From contig NZ_BOVJ01000042.1 of the NCBI RefSeq assembly GCF_018403665.1, positions 1 through 64,000 on the forward strand: a DNA stretch of 64,000 bases, given 5' to 3'. Below the pieces are notes generated by a model, which did no database searches, was not told the origin of the DNA, and saw only the letters and a list, made by a program, of their open reading frames with translations. The stretch comes from Paenibacillus cisolokensis. GTDB taxonomy: Bacteria > Bacillota > Bacilli > Paenibacillales > Paenibacillaceae. A program made the position numbers and the translations under genes. Positions 9,396-18,723 of this stretch are shown here, piece after piece. Within the stretch, counting starts at the first letter, position 1; every line of letters starts with the position of its first letter.

Positions 9396-12300
9396 ATGTC
9401 GATCAAGGAAGAAACCGTAGCTGTACCGAAAAGCGGGCTTTACTTTACGGGCAAGGACGTCCAGCAGGCCAGGCGCAACATCGAAATATACCCATGGGCC
9501 CGCGAGAAATATGAGGCGCTGAGAAGGGCTTGCGACGAACATTTGCAACTGTCTGACGAGCATCTGTATCGCGTAGTCCTCGGGATGAAAGATGCGACAT
9601 TTGCCTACGGCATTTCAGGCTGTCCGAAATGCGGGCAACCTTTTCCGCTGGAGCTGGAAGACCAGCTCGGCATGTTTTCGTCCATATCCGAGTGGCCCCG
9701 AAAACCGTGACTTGCCCGCATTGCGGCACTGTATTTCCGAATGAAGAGTATCCGGATGACGGAAACGGATTGGAGCGGGACGGGAAAGCTTATTATTTGA
9801 TCGGGATGTGGAATTTTTATCACGCCGGTCTGCTCTTCGGCGGCGTGCGCAATCATGAAGGGCTGGTCACCAAGCTGGTTGCCATGTATATGCTGACCGG
9901 AGATGCCCGATACGCGAAGCGGGCGTTGTTGCTGCTGGACGCCTTTTCCGCCATTTTTCCGGGAACTTTGGGTCCGAGAGATTTCACGCCTTTCGGCAGC
10001 GATTTTGAAATCGGAAGACTGCATTTGTTAACGAGCATTGTACATCGTGTGAAGGTATGGCTGGCTCACGACTATGACTGGCTGCACCGGTTGCCGGAGC
10101 TGGACGGACCGTCCCCCGCGCTGAGGCAATTGGGCCGTGAAGGCACGATCAGGCAAAATATCGAGACGATGCTGAATGACTATATGCTGACCGAGCCTGG
10201 AGGGCCCTATTACGATTTGACCGATGGCAATTTGACCAATCTGCAAAATCATGAAGCGGACGGCGTGCGCGCTATGCTTGCGGTGGGCCTCGTATCCGAC
10301 AGGGAAGATTACTGCAAGTGGGGGACCGATTCACTTACGGCGTATTTTTATAATGCCATCGGGCGGGACGGCATGTATTTTGAAAGCTCTTACGGGTATT
10401 CATTGTTTACGGCATCCGTCTATTTGGATCTTGCCTTGCTATCCATGCGTGCGGCGGAGCTTTATAACTGGGACATTGCGCATCCTTTCGCGAACGCCCG
10501 TTTTTCCGTTTTGCCGTCGAAAATCCGCTCGATATGCTGTGCGAAGGCCATATGCCAAGCTACGGCGATTGGGGGGCGGACAGAAGGATCGGCAAAGATC
10601 CGGATGTGAAGCTTTGTCTGGACGTATACCGTTCCGCCCAGTTTTTTACCGGTATTCGCCCGATGAAGTGATACGGATGAAGGCCGGTGAGACGCTTCGT
10701 CTGCTTTATCCCATCGTCGAAAGCAAGCTCGGAGAGCGCAGTTCGGAATTGTTTTTACCTCATAACGGCGTGCACAGTCCGTCCGGCTCGTGCCTGGATA
10801 AAAAAGGCATTTTACTGTGATGGGTCAATCCGGCGTGTCCATCATTCGCAGCTCCGGCGATACGACGGCGCTGATGCGGTTTGGCCGCAACAATACGCAC
10901 GGGCATGATGACGTGTTGGCTTATTCCTATTATGCCGGCGGCAAGGAAATATCGGCCGATATCGGGTACAGCGTTTACGGTACGAATGCGCATTACGGCT
11001 GGGCGTCCAAGTCGATTGCTCACAATACCGTCGTTGTCAATCAGGACGAAGGCATGAAAAAAACCAATTGTTCAAGATTTTTCCGGCGGCGAGTTAACGC
11101 TGCTGTATTCGTCCGAAACGGTTGCGGCGATGGAAGGGGACGCTACCGAATTATACGGAGAATGCGGAGTCGAGCAATACCGGCGCATGATCGGACTTGT
11201 CGATAACGAACGCGGCGGACATTATGTCATCGATTTTTTCCGTGTGGAAGGGGCGCGAGTGACCGATTATGCCTTTCATGCGTTTCAAAGCAGCAGCACA
11301 CTTGAGCTCCGTCATGCACAGCCGTCCCCGCGCAAACATTGGACGCTCGCCGGAGTGGATTCGCCTGACAAGCTGTATTTTGACGAACCGGGCAAGAGTC
11401 TGGGAGAACGGCTGATGACCGGAGAAACCTTTGTCCCGCTGCTTCCCGGAGAAGAGCCGAGGCTCTGGACACCCGAACGAAATAACGGGTACGGCTTTAT
11501 TTACAATGTGCAGGAGTACTTGCCCGATCAGGAACTGGTTTATGCGGTCTGGAACTCGGAACAGCAGGAAAGGTTGCACTGGTTTGGTCTGTGCGGCGGG
11601 GGAGACCGCATATTTACAGGATTATGCCCCGATCTGGAAGGGGGACGCAAGCATGCGATATTGGTGCACCGCAGCTCCCGTCCGATCACACAGTATGCCG
11701 TTGTCACATGTCTCCAGCACGATGCGCGGCAGCGGATGCCCGTCGAGGGAGTCGCCAGTCTTTCCGCGGAAGGCCGGCATGCAACGGCGCTCGCGGTTTC
11801 GCTTCCGGAAGGGTATACGGACTACTGGTTGTACAGTCCGTCGACACAGACGATGAAGCTGCTCGTTCAGGGTCAGGAATGGACGGTAACCGGCAGATGC
11901 GCCCTGCTTCGTCTGGATCGTGAGGGCCGAGTCGTCAGAGCGGACTGCATCCAGGCGCAATCGATGTCGTACGGCGATTACCAATTGTATGGAAGAGAGG
12001 ATAAATGGCTGACGATCGATCAGATCGACGAACAGTCCGGAACCGTCTGGGTACCCGAACGGCCGCCTCTGAAAGGAGATACGCCGAGATTCGTTCGTTT
12101 GCGTTCTCCGCACAAAGGCGCTTCTGTCGTTTATCGCGTGAACAGCATGCATGTCTTCGGCAACCGGACGGCCATTCAATTAACCGATTCGCTTATTTTG
12201 TCCAAAGGAATTGTGCGTTCCGTCACGGACCATGAGATGGAAACTTTATATCCTTTGCCGCTCGGCGTTGCGGAGAAGGGCAAATCCCCTTTTGCCGGAA

Positions 12301-12452
12301 AACGGATTGTCGGCCAGCGAGGGGGACTAGGCACCATTGTCGGAGTTCCGGAGCTGAAAAAGCTGCAAATTCAGGTGATTCGGCCTTTTACTGCAGGAGA
12401 AGCATTCGATATCGTCGATTTGGAACCGGGTTATGAGTTGCAATGGCTTTAA
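9396..12452 (+). CDS. Large heparinase II/III family protein, broken by several single-base losses
   Basis: Five breaks split one long gene. Adding A at about 9697, T at about 10513, T at about 10643, T at about 10815, and two bases in the A-run/TT region at about 11050-11065 restores a single frame of about 1020 residues. The N-terminal third is an alpha/alpha barrel with two CxxC pairs (GCPKCGQ, TCPHCG near residue 100) that may bind zinc. The middle holds the heparinase-type beta-sandwich start, with FGRNNTHGHDDVLAYSYY and ADIGYSVYGTNAHYGW carrying the conserved Tyr/His residues. A long beta-rich C terminus follows. The family cleaves uronic-acid polysaccharides by beta-elimination. No signal peptide is visible, so it probably acts inside the cell on imported oligosaccharides. 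The ATG at 9396 follows GAGAGG. It is last in the uptake operon. Confidence 0.75.
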
Positions 12453-12504
12453 TGGGCTGGACGGAATGACAAGGCAGTATAGATTATCCCATACCATTCA
12501 ATAT

Positions 12505-12513
12505 TGATATAAT
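12505..12513 (+). promoter_or_regulatory. Extended -10 promoter for the RpiR regulator
   Basis: TGATATAAT, an extended -10 (TGnTATAAT) with no clear -35, lies 33 bases before the ATG at 12546. It indicates independent expression of the regulator. Confidence 0.5.
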
Positions 12514-12545
12514 GGAAAGTAAATCATATTGAGCGAGGTATAGGG

Positions 12546-13409
12546 ATGAAGAATAAGGCCGTCTTCCATCAATCTTTGCCGCTTATGTTAGAAAGCATAT
12601 ATCCCTCCCTGACCAATTCGGAGCAGAGAGTGGCGCGGACCGTATTGGACGATTTGGAAGGAGCGCTGTTTTATACGATAACGGACCTGGCGGAAAAAGC
12701 GAATGTAGGCGAAACGACCGTCATCCGATTATGCCGCAAACTCGGATTCAAAGGGTATCAGGAATTCAAGCTTGCCGTCGTGCAGAACATCTCATCGCCA
12801 ACGAAACAGATACACGATGAAATTCAGGAAGATGACAGCTTGATTCAAATTGCGGAGAAGCTCGGCAATATCAATACCCAGACGATTCAGAACACAACCG
12901 CGCTGCTGGATGAAGAACGTTTGCAGCGAACGATCGACGAATTGGTCAACGCGAGAAAAATCTATTTCTTCGGTGTCGGTTCCTCGGGCATAACCGTGGA
13001 AAGCGCCAAGTATCGTTTTATGAGAATGGGGTTCAATGTGGAGGCGGCGACGGACGCCCACATTATTGCCATGAACGCCGCGGTAGCGGGGAAGGGGGAT
13101 GTGGTGGTCGGCATCTCGGTGTCCGGAAGCACCAAAGATTTGGTCGATGCGGTCCGAATCGCCAAACAGGGCGGCGCCACGATCATTTGTTTGACCCATT
13201 ATGCGAGATCGCCGATTACGCAATATGCGGACGTGGTGCTGCTCGGTTCGTCCCGGGAAAATCCGCTCCAGGGAGGAGCGTTTTCATCCAAGATGGCGCA
13301 AATCCACATCCTCGATATTATTTGCACGGCTTTATCGATACAGCATCGCGACAAAGTTTACAATATGCTGCAAAAAACCGCGAGATCCGTATCGGACAAG
13401 CTTTATTGA
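12546..13409 (+). CDS. RpiR/MurR family transcriptional regulator
   Basis: Intact 287-residue regulator. Residues 1-80 form the RpiR helix-turn-helix (LAEKANVGETTVIRLCRKLG), and residues about 120-260 form a SIS sugar-isomerase domain that binds phosphosugars (VGSSGITVESAKYRFMRMG, VGISVSGSTKDLV). Members sense a phosphosugar intermediate and control the neighbouring sugar catabolic genes. It follows the heparinase-family gene, so it most likely controls the DUF4855/ABC/heparinase locus, perhaps through the promoter at 3255. No operator could be assigned with confidence. Confidence 0.85.
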   Translation: MKNKAVFHQSLPLMLESIYPSLTNSEQRVARTVLDDLEGALFYTITDLAEKANVGETTVIRLCRKLGFKGYQEFKLAVVQNISSPTKQIHDEIQEDDSLIQIAEKLGNINTQTIQNTTALLDEERLQRTIDELVNARKIYFFGVGSSGITVESAKYRFMRMGFNVEAATDAHIIAMNAAVAGKGDVVVGISVSGSTKDLVDAVRIAKQGGATIICLTHYARSPITQYADVVLLGSSRENPLQGGAFSSKMAQIHILDIICTALSIQHRDKVYNMLQKTARSVSDKLY

Positions 13410-13420
13410 CCGCGGGCACA

Positions 13421-13474
13421 AGCGGCCGGGACAGGACTTCCGCAAGCCGGGAAGTGTATCCCGGCCGCTGGTTT
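13421..13474 (+). terminator. Terminator-like hairpin after the RpiR gene
   Basis: Perfect 11-bp arms AGCGGCCGGGA (13421-13431) and TCCCGGCCGCT (13459-13469), with an inner hairpin of CTTCC/GGAAG type, followed by GGTTTT. The T-run is short, so efficiency is uncertain. Confidence 0.5.
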
Positions 13475-13526
13475 TCAGCCAAACTCAGGTTTCTGCAAAA
13501 GGCGCGCGATGCGGGCATCAAGATCG

Positions 13527-13601
13527 TATGAGATCGGCAAGGCCGTCACGATGCTGGAAGGGGATGATCTGACCCTGATCGCTTCCGGCGAGACGGTCTG
13601 A
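13527..13601 (+). pseudogene. Possible transketolase-like gene fragment
   Basis: A 24-codon open stretch reads YEIGKAVTMLEGDDLTLIAS followed by GETV and a stop. This closely resembles the segment opening the C-terminal domain of transketolase-family enzymes, where an Ala/Thr-Gly-Glu turn follows. Nothing of that family lies on either side, so it would be a relic of a deleted gene. It is too short for certainty. Confidence 0.35.
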
Positions 13602-13786
13602 TATATTAATAGTTTTATAATATGTGAAACAATATATCATACTTATATAATTTTAGTAGAAACTATGGATTTTTGAGGAGGGAGAATACAAGAACGTGTC
13701 TGAGCGGTTCTGTGAGGAGTTTTAACGACGAATGGGTTTGAAGAAATTCTCTGAACGACATAATTTTTATTTTAGGAGGGAACAAC
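13602..13786 (+). other. AT-rich spacer, no gene recognised
   Basis: This stretch is markedly AT-rich compared with its surroundings. It contains a GGAGG-preceded GTG opening only nine codons (13696-13725) and no convincing longer frame. It appears to belong to the low-GC segment that carries the DUF1801 gene downstream. Confidence 0.4.
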
Positions 13787-14158
13787 ATGGAAGTTTTTGC
13801 AAAATATTTAGCAGGTATCGATAACCCCGACCACCGCGACCGAACAGAGGAAATTTTGGCGTGGGTTGCTAATAAATTCCCGAATTTGGAACCGCAAATC
13901 AAGTGGAATACGCCAATGTTTTCCGATCACGGCACATTTATTATCGGCTTTTCCACAGCGAAACATCATTTGAGCGTTTCACCCGAAGAAGTATGCATTG
14001 CGCACTTTGCCGATGACATTGTACAAGCTGGCTACAGCGCTACCAAAGGCTTGTTTCGAATTCCGTGGAATAAGCCGGTAAATTACGAATTGCTTGAGAA
14101 AATAATTGAATTTAATATTCAGGATAAAGCAGACTGTTCAACATTTTGGCGGAAATAA
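13787..14158 (+). CDS. DUF1801 (YdhG-like) family protein
   Basis: Intact 123-residue cytoplasmic protein. The YdhG/DUF1801 pattern is visible: [28 protein letters not shown] in the centre and a C-terminal [16 protein letters not shown] segment. Relatives are described as frataxin-like iron chaperones in Bacillus (YdhG/Fra), but most members are uncharacterised. AGGAGG lies 9 bases before the ATG. The gene and its flanks are clearly lower in GC than the neighbours, and it is bounded by its own terminator at 14196, which suggests horizontal acquisition as a single-gene unit. A second DUF1801 protein is at 43741. Confidence 0.75.
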   Translation: MEVFAKYLAGIDNPDHRDRTEEILAWVANKFPNLEPQIKWNTPMFSDHGTFIIGFSTAKHHLSVSPEEVCIAHFADDIVQAGYSATKGLFRIPWNKPVNYELLEKIIEFNIQDKADCSTFWRK

Positions 14159-14195
14159 AAAATAGGATAGCTTAAGGGCGCGATTGTAGAGTAAC

Positions 14196-14240
14196 AAAAA
14201 GCCCAATTTCTCAGTATTGTATTTGAGAAATTGGGCTTTT
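14196..14240 (+). terminator. Rho-independent terminator
   Basis: Long perfect stem: AAAAGCCCAATTTCTCA (ending 14213) pairs with TGAGAAATTGGGCTTTT (14224-14240), with a 10-base loop. The A-tract before and T-tract after make it potentially bidirectional. It ends the DUF1801 transcript. Confidence 0.9.
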
Positions 14241-14269
14241 AATTATTGGCGTTTTCTAAGCGTTGTAAA

Positions 14270-14280
14270 TCCCCCCCCCC
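14270..14280 (+). repeat. Poly-C tract (11 C) upstream of cydA
   Basis: Eleven consecutive C, 88 bases before the cydA start, in an otherwise mixed spacer. It is by far the longest homopolymer in the window. Confidence 0.9.
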
Positions 14281-14368
14281 GATGATTGCTGCATACATGA
14301 ACGCTTTTTGGGTACAGTAACCATCAGAGGAAATCACTAACGTTTGGTTCGATCGAGGGGGATACGTT

Positions 14369-15696
14369 TTGGAGACGGTGGATTGGAGCCGCGGATTAAC
14401 GGAAATGACACTGGCCTTTCATATTTTGTTTGCGACGGTCGGGGTGGGCGTTCCGGTATTCATTTCGCTGGCCGAATGGATAGGGATTCGTAAAAAGGAT
14501 GCTCATTATTCGTTAATGGCCCGGAGATGGGCGCGCGGCTTCGTCATTACGGTGGCCGTAGGCGTCGTCACCGGAACTTGTATCGGCCTTCAGCTCAGTC
14601 TGTTGTGGCCGGAATTTATGCGGTTGGCCGGTAATGTGATCGGCTTGCCGCTGTTCATGGAGACGTTTGCGTTCTTCTTCGAGGCGATCTTCCTCGGCAT
14701 ATATCTCTATACCTGGAACCGATTTTCCAATCCGTATTATCACTGGCTGCTGACCCTTCCGATCATCATCGGCTCGTCCGCCTCCGCGCTGTTTATTACG
14801 ACCGTCAATGCTTTTATGAATACGCCGCAAGGCTTTTCGCTCGAAAACGGGAGGCTGACGCATATCGACCCGATCGCAGCCATGTTCAATCCGGCGGCTC
14901 CGTCGAAGGTGGCGCATGTCCTGTCTTCCGCTTATTTGACGGCCGCTTTTCTATTGGCCATGATCGCCGCTTTCGCGTTGCTGAGAGGACGAAAGGACGA
15001 ATATTACCGAAAATCGATTCGCCTGAATATGACAGCAGGCCTGATCCTGGCGGTCGTTACGATCGGAGTCGGGGATATGGCCGCCCGTTTTTGGCCGCGG
15101 AGCAGCCGGAGAAGCTTGCGGCAGCCGAGTGGCATTTTGAGACCGGCAGCAGAGCTCCGCTGGTCGTCGGAGGCCGGTTGGACCCGGATACGCAAGAGGT
15201 AACTGGGGCTATTGAAATTCCCTGGGCGCTCAGTCTGCTCGCAACCCACGATCCGGACGGGGTCGTCGTCGGCCTGAACGATATTCCGAGAGACGAGTGG
15301 CCTCCGCTGTATGTGCATTACTTGTTCGATGCGATGGTCGGCATCGGGTTTTATTTGCTGGCCGTTCCGGTCCTTTTTCTTGCGCTGCTAAGGCTGAAAA
15401 GGGGATATGCTTACCATCGCTGGCTGTTGGCCGGCATTTTGGCGGGAGGTCCGCTGTCCTTGCTCGCCATCGAACTTGGGTGGTTTTATGCCGAGGTTGG
15501 CAGACAGCCATGGATTTTGCGGGGATATTTGCGCGTGTTCGATGCGGCGACCACGAACGCGCATGTTGACATTGCTTTCTGGCTGTTTGCCGGCTTGTAC
15601 GCCGTGCTCGGGATCGTTTGTCTATTCGTGCTGGTCCGTCTGTTTCGCAACAAACCGGCCGAACTGGAACTGGAAATGCGCCGCATCATCTTGTAA
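14369..15696 (+). CDS. cydA: Cytochrome bd ubiquinol/menaquinol oxidase subunit I, one frameshift
   Basis: Heme-bearing subunit of the bd-type terminal oxidase, 442 residues when restored, the length of the short Q-loop Gram-positive/CIO type. The N-terminal helix carries the heme ligand His in LAFHILFATVG, and the GRWARGF-like and QLSLLWPEF segments are typical. The frame breaks at about 15095, where TTTTT should be six T; adding one gives AARFLAAEQPEKLAAAEWHFET, the conserved quinol-site stretch. The start is a TTG at 14369 behind GAGGGGG. It reduces O2 to water using quinol, with high oxygen affinity. It is followed 14 bases on by cydB. Confidence 0.9.
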
Positions 15697-15710
15697 GGAG
15701 GAAGCCGGAC

Positions 15711-16725
15711 ATGTCGATCGAACAGCTTGGCATCACCATCCTTTGGAGCTTTCTGTACGGTTACTTGATCGTAGGTTCCATCGATTTCGGGGCGGGTTTC
15801 TACGCTTATTACAGTCGGGTGAGCGGTATGGAATCGATCATCGGGCCCGTCATTTCCAGGTACTTGTCCCCGGTCTGGGAAGTGACCAACGTGTTTCTCG
15901 TGTTTTTTATCGTCGGGATCGTCGGTTTCTTTCCGGAAACGGCTTATTATTATGGCACGGCGCTGCTCATTCCCGGCAGCATTGCGCTCATTTTGCTTGC
16001 CATTCGGGGATCGTTCTACGCATTTGCGAATTACGGGGCGAAAAATAATTCCTTCTACCTGTTCGCATACGGAGCTACCGGACTGCTCATTCCTGCCGCT
16101 TTATCCACGGTATTCACGATATCGGAGGGAGGTTTTTTGTCCGTTCGGGGTAGCCATGTCGTCTTGCTGCTGGAAGAGCTGTTTTTCAGCGCGTACTCCT
16201 GGGCGGTTGTGTTGCTTGCCATGTCCAGCGTGCTGTTTATCAGTTCGACGTTTTTGACGTATTACGCGGCCGCGCGGAAGATGCGAGAGCGCTCGAGCAG
16301 ATGCGCCGCTTTGCCTTGTGGGGCGGCATTCCGACGATCATATCCAGCCTGTTCGTCTTCATTGCGCTGCGAAACCATAATCTGGAGCATTTTCAGCGCA
16401 CGCTGGACGTATGGTGGATGTTCGGGTTGTCGCTCATCAGCTTTGCGATCGCCGTGTGGCTCATTTGGCGGCGAAAATATTTTGGTATCGCTTTTGTCAT
16501 GGTGATGCTGCAGTTCGCCTTCGCTTTTTCGGTTACGGCATCTCCCACCTTCCTTATTTGCTGTACCCTTACTTGACGGTGTACGGCGGGGTGACGAATC
16601 CGGCAATGGGGCGCGCGCTGATCGCGGCATTTATTGCCGGGTTCATATTGCTCGTCCCGTCGCTCGTTCTGCTGCTCCGATTGTTTTTGTTCAATGCCCG
16701 GTATGTGAAGGGGGAACTGTCGTGA
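15711..16725 (+). CDS. cydB: Cytochrome bd oxidase subunit II, two frameshifts
   Basis: Second membrane subunit of cytochrome bd, 338 residues when restored, with eight predicted helices. It opens with a helix ending YLIVGSIDFGAGFY, the usual CydB start. Two single-base losses break it: at about 16278 (GG should be GGG, giving AREDARALEQMRRFALWGG) and at about 16530 (five T should be six, giving FAFFGYGISHLPYLLYPYLT). The ATG at 15711 follows AAGGAGGAAG. Its stop overlaps the GTG of a downstream micropeptide gene, so a three-subunit operon is likely. Confidence 0.88.
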
Positions 16726-16820
16726 ATGTGTTCGATCAACAGGACAAATGGCTGATGCGCCTTTGTTTCGGCATCGCGTTCCTGCTGTTCGTATCCATCG
16801 TAAGGTTAATATTGGAATGA
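16722..16820 (+). CDS. CydS/CydX-like 32-residue single-helix subunit of cytochrome bd
   Basis: Micropeptide of 32 residues: a polar start with two Asp, two Gln, Lys and Trp, then one hydrophobic helix (LCFGIAFLLFVSIVRLIL), ending in Glu. The GTG at 16722 overlaps the cydB stop (GTGA), with AAGGGGG about 7-8 bases upstream, which indicates translational coupling. Bd oxidases in both Gram-negative (CydX) and Gram-positive (CydS in Geobacillus) bacteria carry such a one-helix third subunit that stabilises the hemes. I see no clear sequence identity to a named one; the assignment rests on position, size and topology. Confidence 0.6.
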   Translation: MNVFDQQDKWLMRLCFGIAFLLFVSIVRLILE

Positions 16821-16858
16821 AAAAAGAACAGGCAGCCAGGCGGCGAACGAAGCACCGG

Positions 16859-17026
16859 CTATGGCTTGCAAGCATGGCCCGTTGGCACGAGCATCCCGGT
16901 ATAACCGAGCCGGTCCACCGCTTGCGCGATTTGCCGGAAGTAATGCAGATCCGTAATTTTGGCGCCTTTCGCAGTGCCCAGATATCTTCCGTCGCCCATC
17001 GTGGGCAAGTACCAGAACATTTCCAT
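16859..17026 (-). pseudogene. N-terminal fragment of an SsuD-like alkanesulfonate monooxygenase
   Basis: The minus strand encodes 55 residues starting [18 protein letters not shown] and continuing through [20 protein letters not shown] to LVPTG. This matches the first strands and helix of FMNH2-dependent alkanesulfonate monooxygenases (about 375 residues). It then stops abruptly, and the remaining 320 residues are absent, replaced by the end of the cyd operon. GGAGG lies before the ATG and the ATPase gene ends 11 bases upstream, so an ssuB-ssuD operon once stood here. A full SsuD-like relative is at 59936. Confidence 0.75.
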
Positions 17027-17037
17027 ATCGCATCCTC

Positions 17038-17709
17038 CTAGTCGTTTGTCGTACGGCTGCCGGCAATGAGAGCTAGCAAATGCCGCCGCAAAGCGGTAAA
17101 TTCCTTGTTGGCGCGCAGCTCGTCGAACGGCACGTCGAGTTGTTCGCGGAACAGCGGATTGGCAAAGTCCTGAACGATCCGTCCGGGACCCGGCTGCATG
17201 ACCAGAATCCGGCGGCCAAGCAGCAGCGCTTCGTCCACATCATGCGTGATGAAGAAAATGCAGATGCGCGTTCGCTGCCAGATGCTGCGCAGGTGCAGCT
17301 GCATGGACTCCCGGGTGAGCGCGTCGAGCGCGCTGAAAGGTTCGTCCATCAGTACGATGCTGGGCTCCGCGGCTAATGTCCTCGCCAAGGCGGCGCGCTG
17401 CTTCATGCCGCCGGAGAGCTGATGCGGCAGCAGATCAGCCGCTTCCTCCAGGCCGACCAAGGCCAAATATTCGGCAACGATGCGTTTGCGCTCCTTGCGG
17501 GGAACGCCTGCCATCCGCAGACCGAACGCCACATTGCCGGCGATGGACAGCCACGGAAACAGGTTGGCGTGTTGGAAGACGACGCCGACATGCGGATCGG
17601 GCTTCGTATGAATCGAACCGTTGATCCGGACCGTGCCCTCGGTCGGTTCCAGATAGCCTGCAATAATGTTCACCAGGGAGGACTTGCCGCAGCCTGACGG
17701 TCCCAGCAC
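17038..17709 (-). CDS. Sulfonate/nitrate-type ABC transporter ATPase (SsuB/TauB-like), N-terminus broken
   Basis: Nucleotide-binding subunit with Walker [11 protein letters not shown]-loop [11 protein letters not shown], signature LSGGMKQR, Walker B IVLMDEP and the switch His in FITHD. The open frame starts at a GTG in the codon before LGPSG, so the normal first 35-45 residues are missing from it. They can be read upstream to about 17790 in another frame ([12 protein letters not shown], then [13 protein letters not shown]), with a break near 17745. It would power sulfonate-type uptake with SsuA and SsuC, neither of which is adjacent. The truncated monooxygenase follows, so this locus may be decaying, although the SsuA-like protein at 63268 could still need an ATPase. 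Confidence 0.75.
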   Translation of the reverse strand: MLGPSGCGKSSLVNIIAGYLEPTEGTVRINGSIHTKPDPHVGVVFQHANLFPWLSIAGNVAFGLRMAGVPRKERKRIVAEYLALVGLEEAADLLPHQLSGGMKQRAALARTLAAEPSIVLMDEPFSALDALTRESMQLHLRSIWQRTRICIFFITHDVDEALLLGRRILVMQPGPGRIVQDFANPLFREQLDVPFDELRANKEFTALRRHLLALIAGSRTTND

Positions 17710-17879
17710 GCAGACAAACTCGTCGGGCTTCAGGTCGAGGTCGATTCCTTGTCAATGCATTTTTTGATCCCCTGCTATCGAGCAGCATATCGAGTGTTTT
17801 GGGGCGGCTACTCGGGGCTTTAAGTCGGTGGGACGTCGTAGGGCAAGGAGCTTATGATTGACATTTTGAGGTGAGGCAA

Positions 17880-18381
17880 ATGAGAAATGATAATGAAATC
17901 TTGTATAAAGAGGTGCAACTCTCCCAAAGTGGATATTGATGATCTTCTTGTTGCCCGCTCTTCTTTTTTGGGGGATCGCATATGTACAAATCGGATTAGG
18001 TAAGACAGTTGGAAATCAACCGATGTCAGATACAGGAGTTATGATTATGGCTTTGATATTTGGACTCCTAATACCAGCGCTATTCATATTTATGAAAGCT
18101 GGGATCGTCGTAACAAAACAAGAAGTGATCATAAGCTTACTTCCTATATTCAGGAAAAAAATCGCTTTGAAAATATTGAAGGCATCAAACAGATTAGGAT
18201 AAAACCAATTCAAGACTTCGGTGGCTGGGGAATTCGCTGGAATGGAGAGAAATGGGCTTTGATATTAGATGGAGATGAAGGGATTGAAATACAAATAAAT
18301 AATGCAAAACCATTTGTTATCAGCACCAGGAACGCCGGAAAGTTATTTCATGCTTTGAAGGAGAACTTAAAAACAAGTTGA
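17880..18381 (+). CDS. Small membrane protein of unknown function (DUF6141-like), two frameshifts
   Basis: Restored to 167 residues by adding one T at about 17936 and one T at about 18169, it reads MRNDNEILYKEVQLSQSGY, two membrane helices (MIFLLPALLFWGIAYVQIG; VMIMALIFGLLIPALFIF), and then a soluble beta-rich C terminus resembling a bacterial PH-like domain (FGGWGIRWNGEKWALIL, FVISTRNAGKLFHAL). GAGGTGAGG precedes the ATG. The gene is clearly AT-richer than its neighbours, suggesting recent acquisition. I cannot assign a function; the family name is a tentative match by layout. Confidence 0.6.
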
Positions 18382-18415
18382 TGAAAGATTCGAAGAAGCT
18401 GGCATCATCTCACAA

Positions 18416-18458
18416 GAATGCCGGAAACTCTTGTACCACAAGGGTTTTCGGCATTTTC
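18416..18458 (+). terminator. Rho-independent terminator
   Basis: Arms AATGCCG-AAACTCTTGT and ACAAGGGTTTT-CGGCATT, followed by a short T-tract, lie 35 bases after the small membrane protein. Confidence 0.75.
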
Positions 18459-18487
18459 TCACTTCGCAAAGACAAGCCGTTAGGCTC

Positions 18488-18527
18488 AAAAACCGGATGC
18501 TCCTCACCCGATAAAGCATCCGTTTTT
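18488..18527. terminator. Second hairpin, possibly bidirectional terminator
   Basis: AAAAACCGGATGC (18488-18500) pairs with GCATCCG (18516-18522) plus TTTTT. The flanking A and T tracts allow function on both strands. From here to the chrA start no gene is seen. Confidence 0.65.
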
Positions 18528-18723
18528 GCGTTTAATACACGTCGCGCCTATATCTTTTCCCTTTGTTCCGGGCCCCGGAACGGGAAGATCGTTCATTCCG
18601 GCCAGACCTTCCGGAGTCTGGCGTTGTGGCCGGGTCAGCCGTTTGTCCGTATAATAAGTAAGGATGACAAACACCGACAATAAACCGTCTCCAAAGCCAG
18701 CTGACAAGGAGGAGTAACAGAAC

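Noticed and set aside
9396-12452. Treating the heparinase-family locus as several small genes or a true pseudogene
   Set aside because: Every break is repaired by adding bases to short runs, and the pieces join into one continuous family member, so separate genes are unlikely.
13787-14240. Insertion sequence or mobile element carrying the low-GC DUF1801 gene
   Set aside because: No transposase, terminal inverted repeats or target-site duplication could be found around it.
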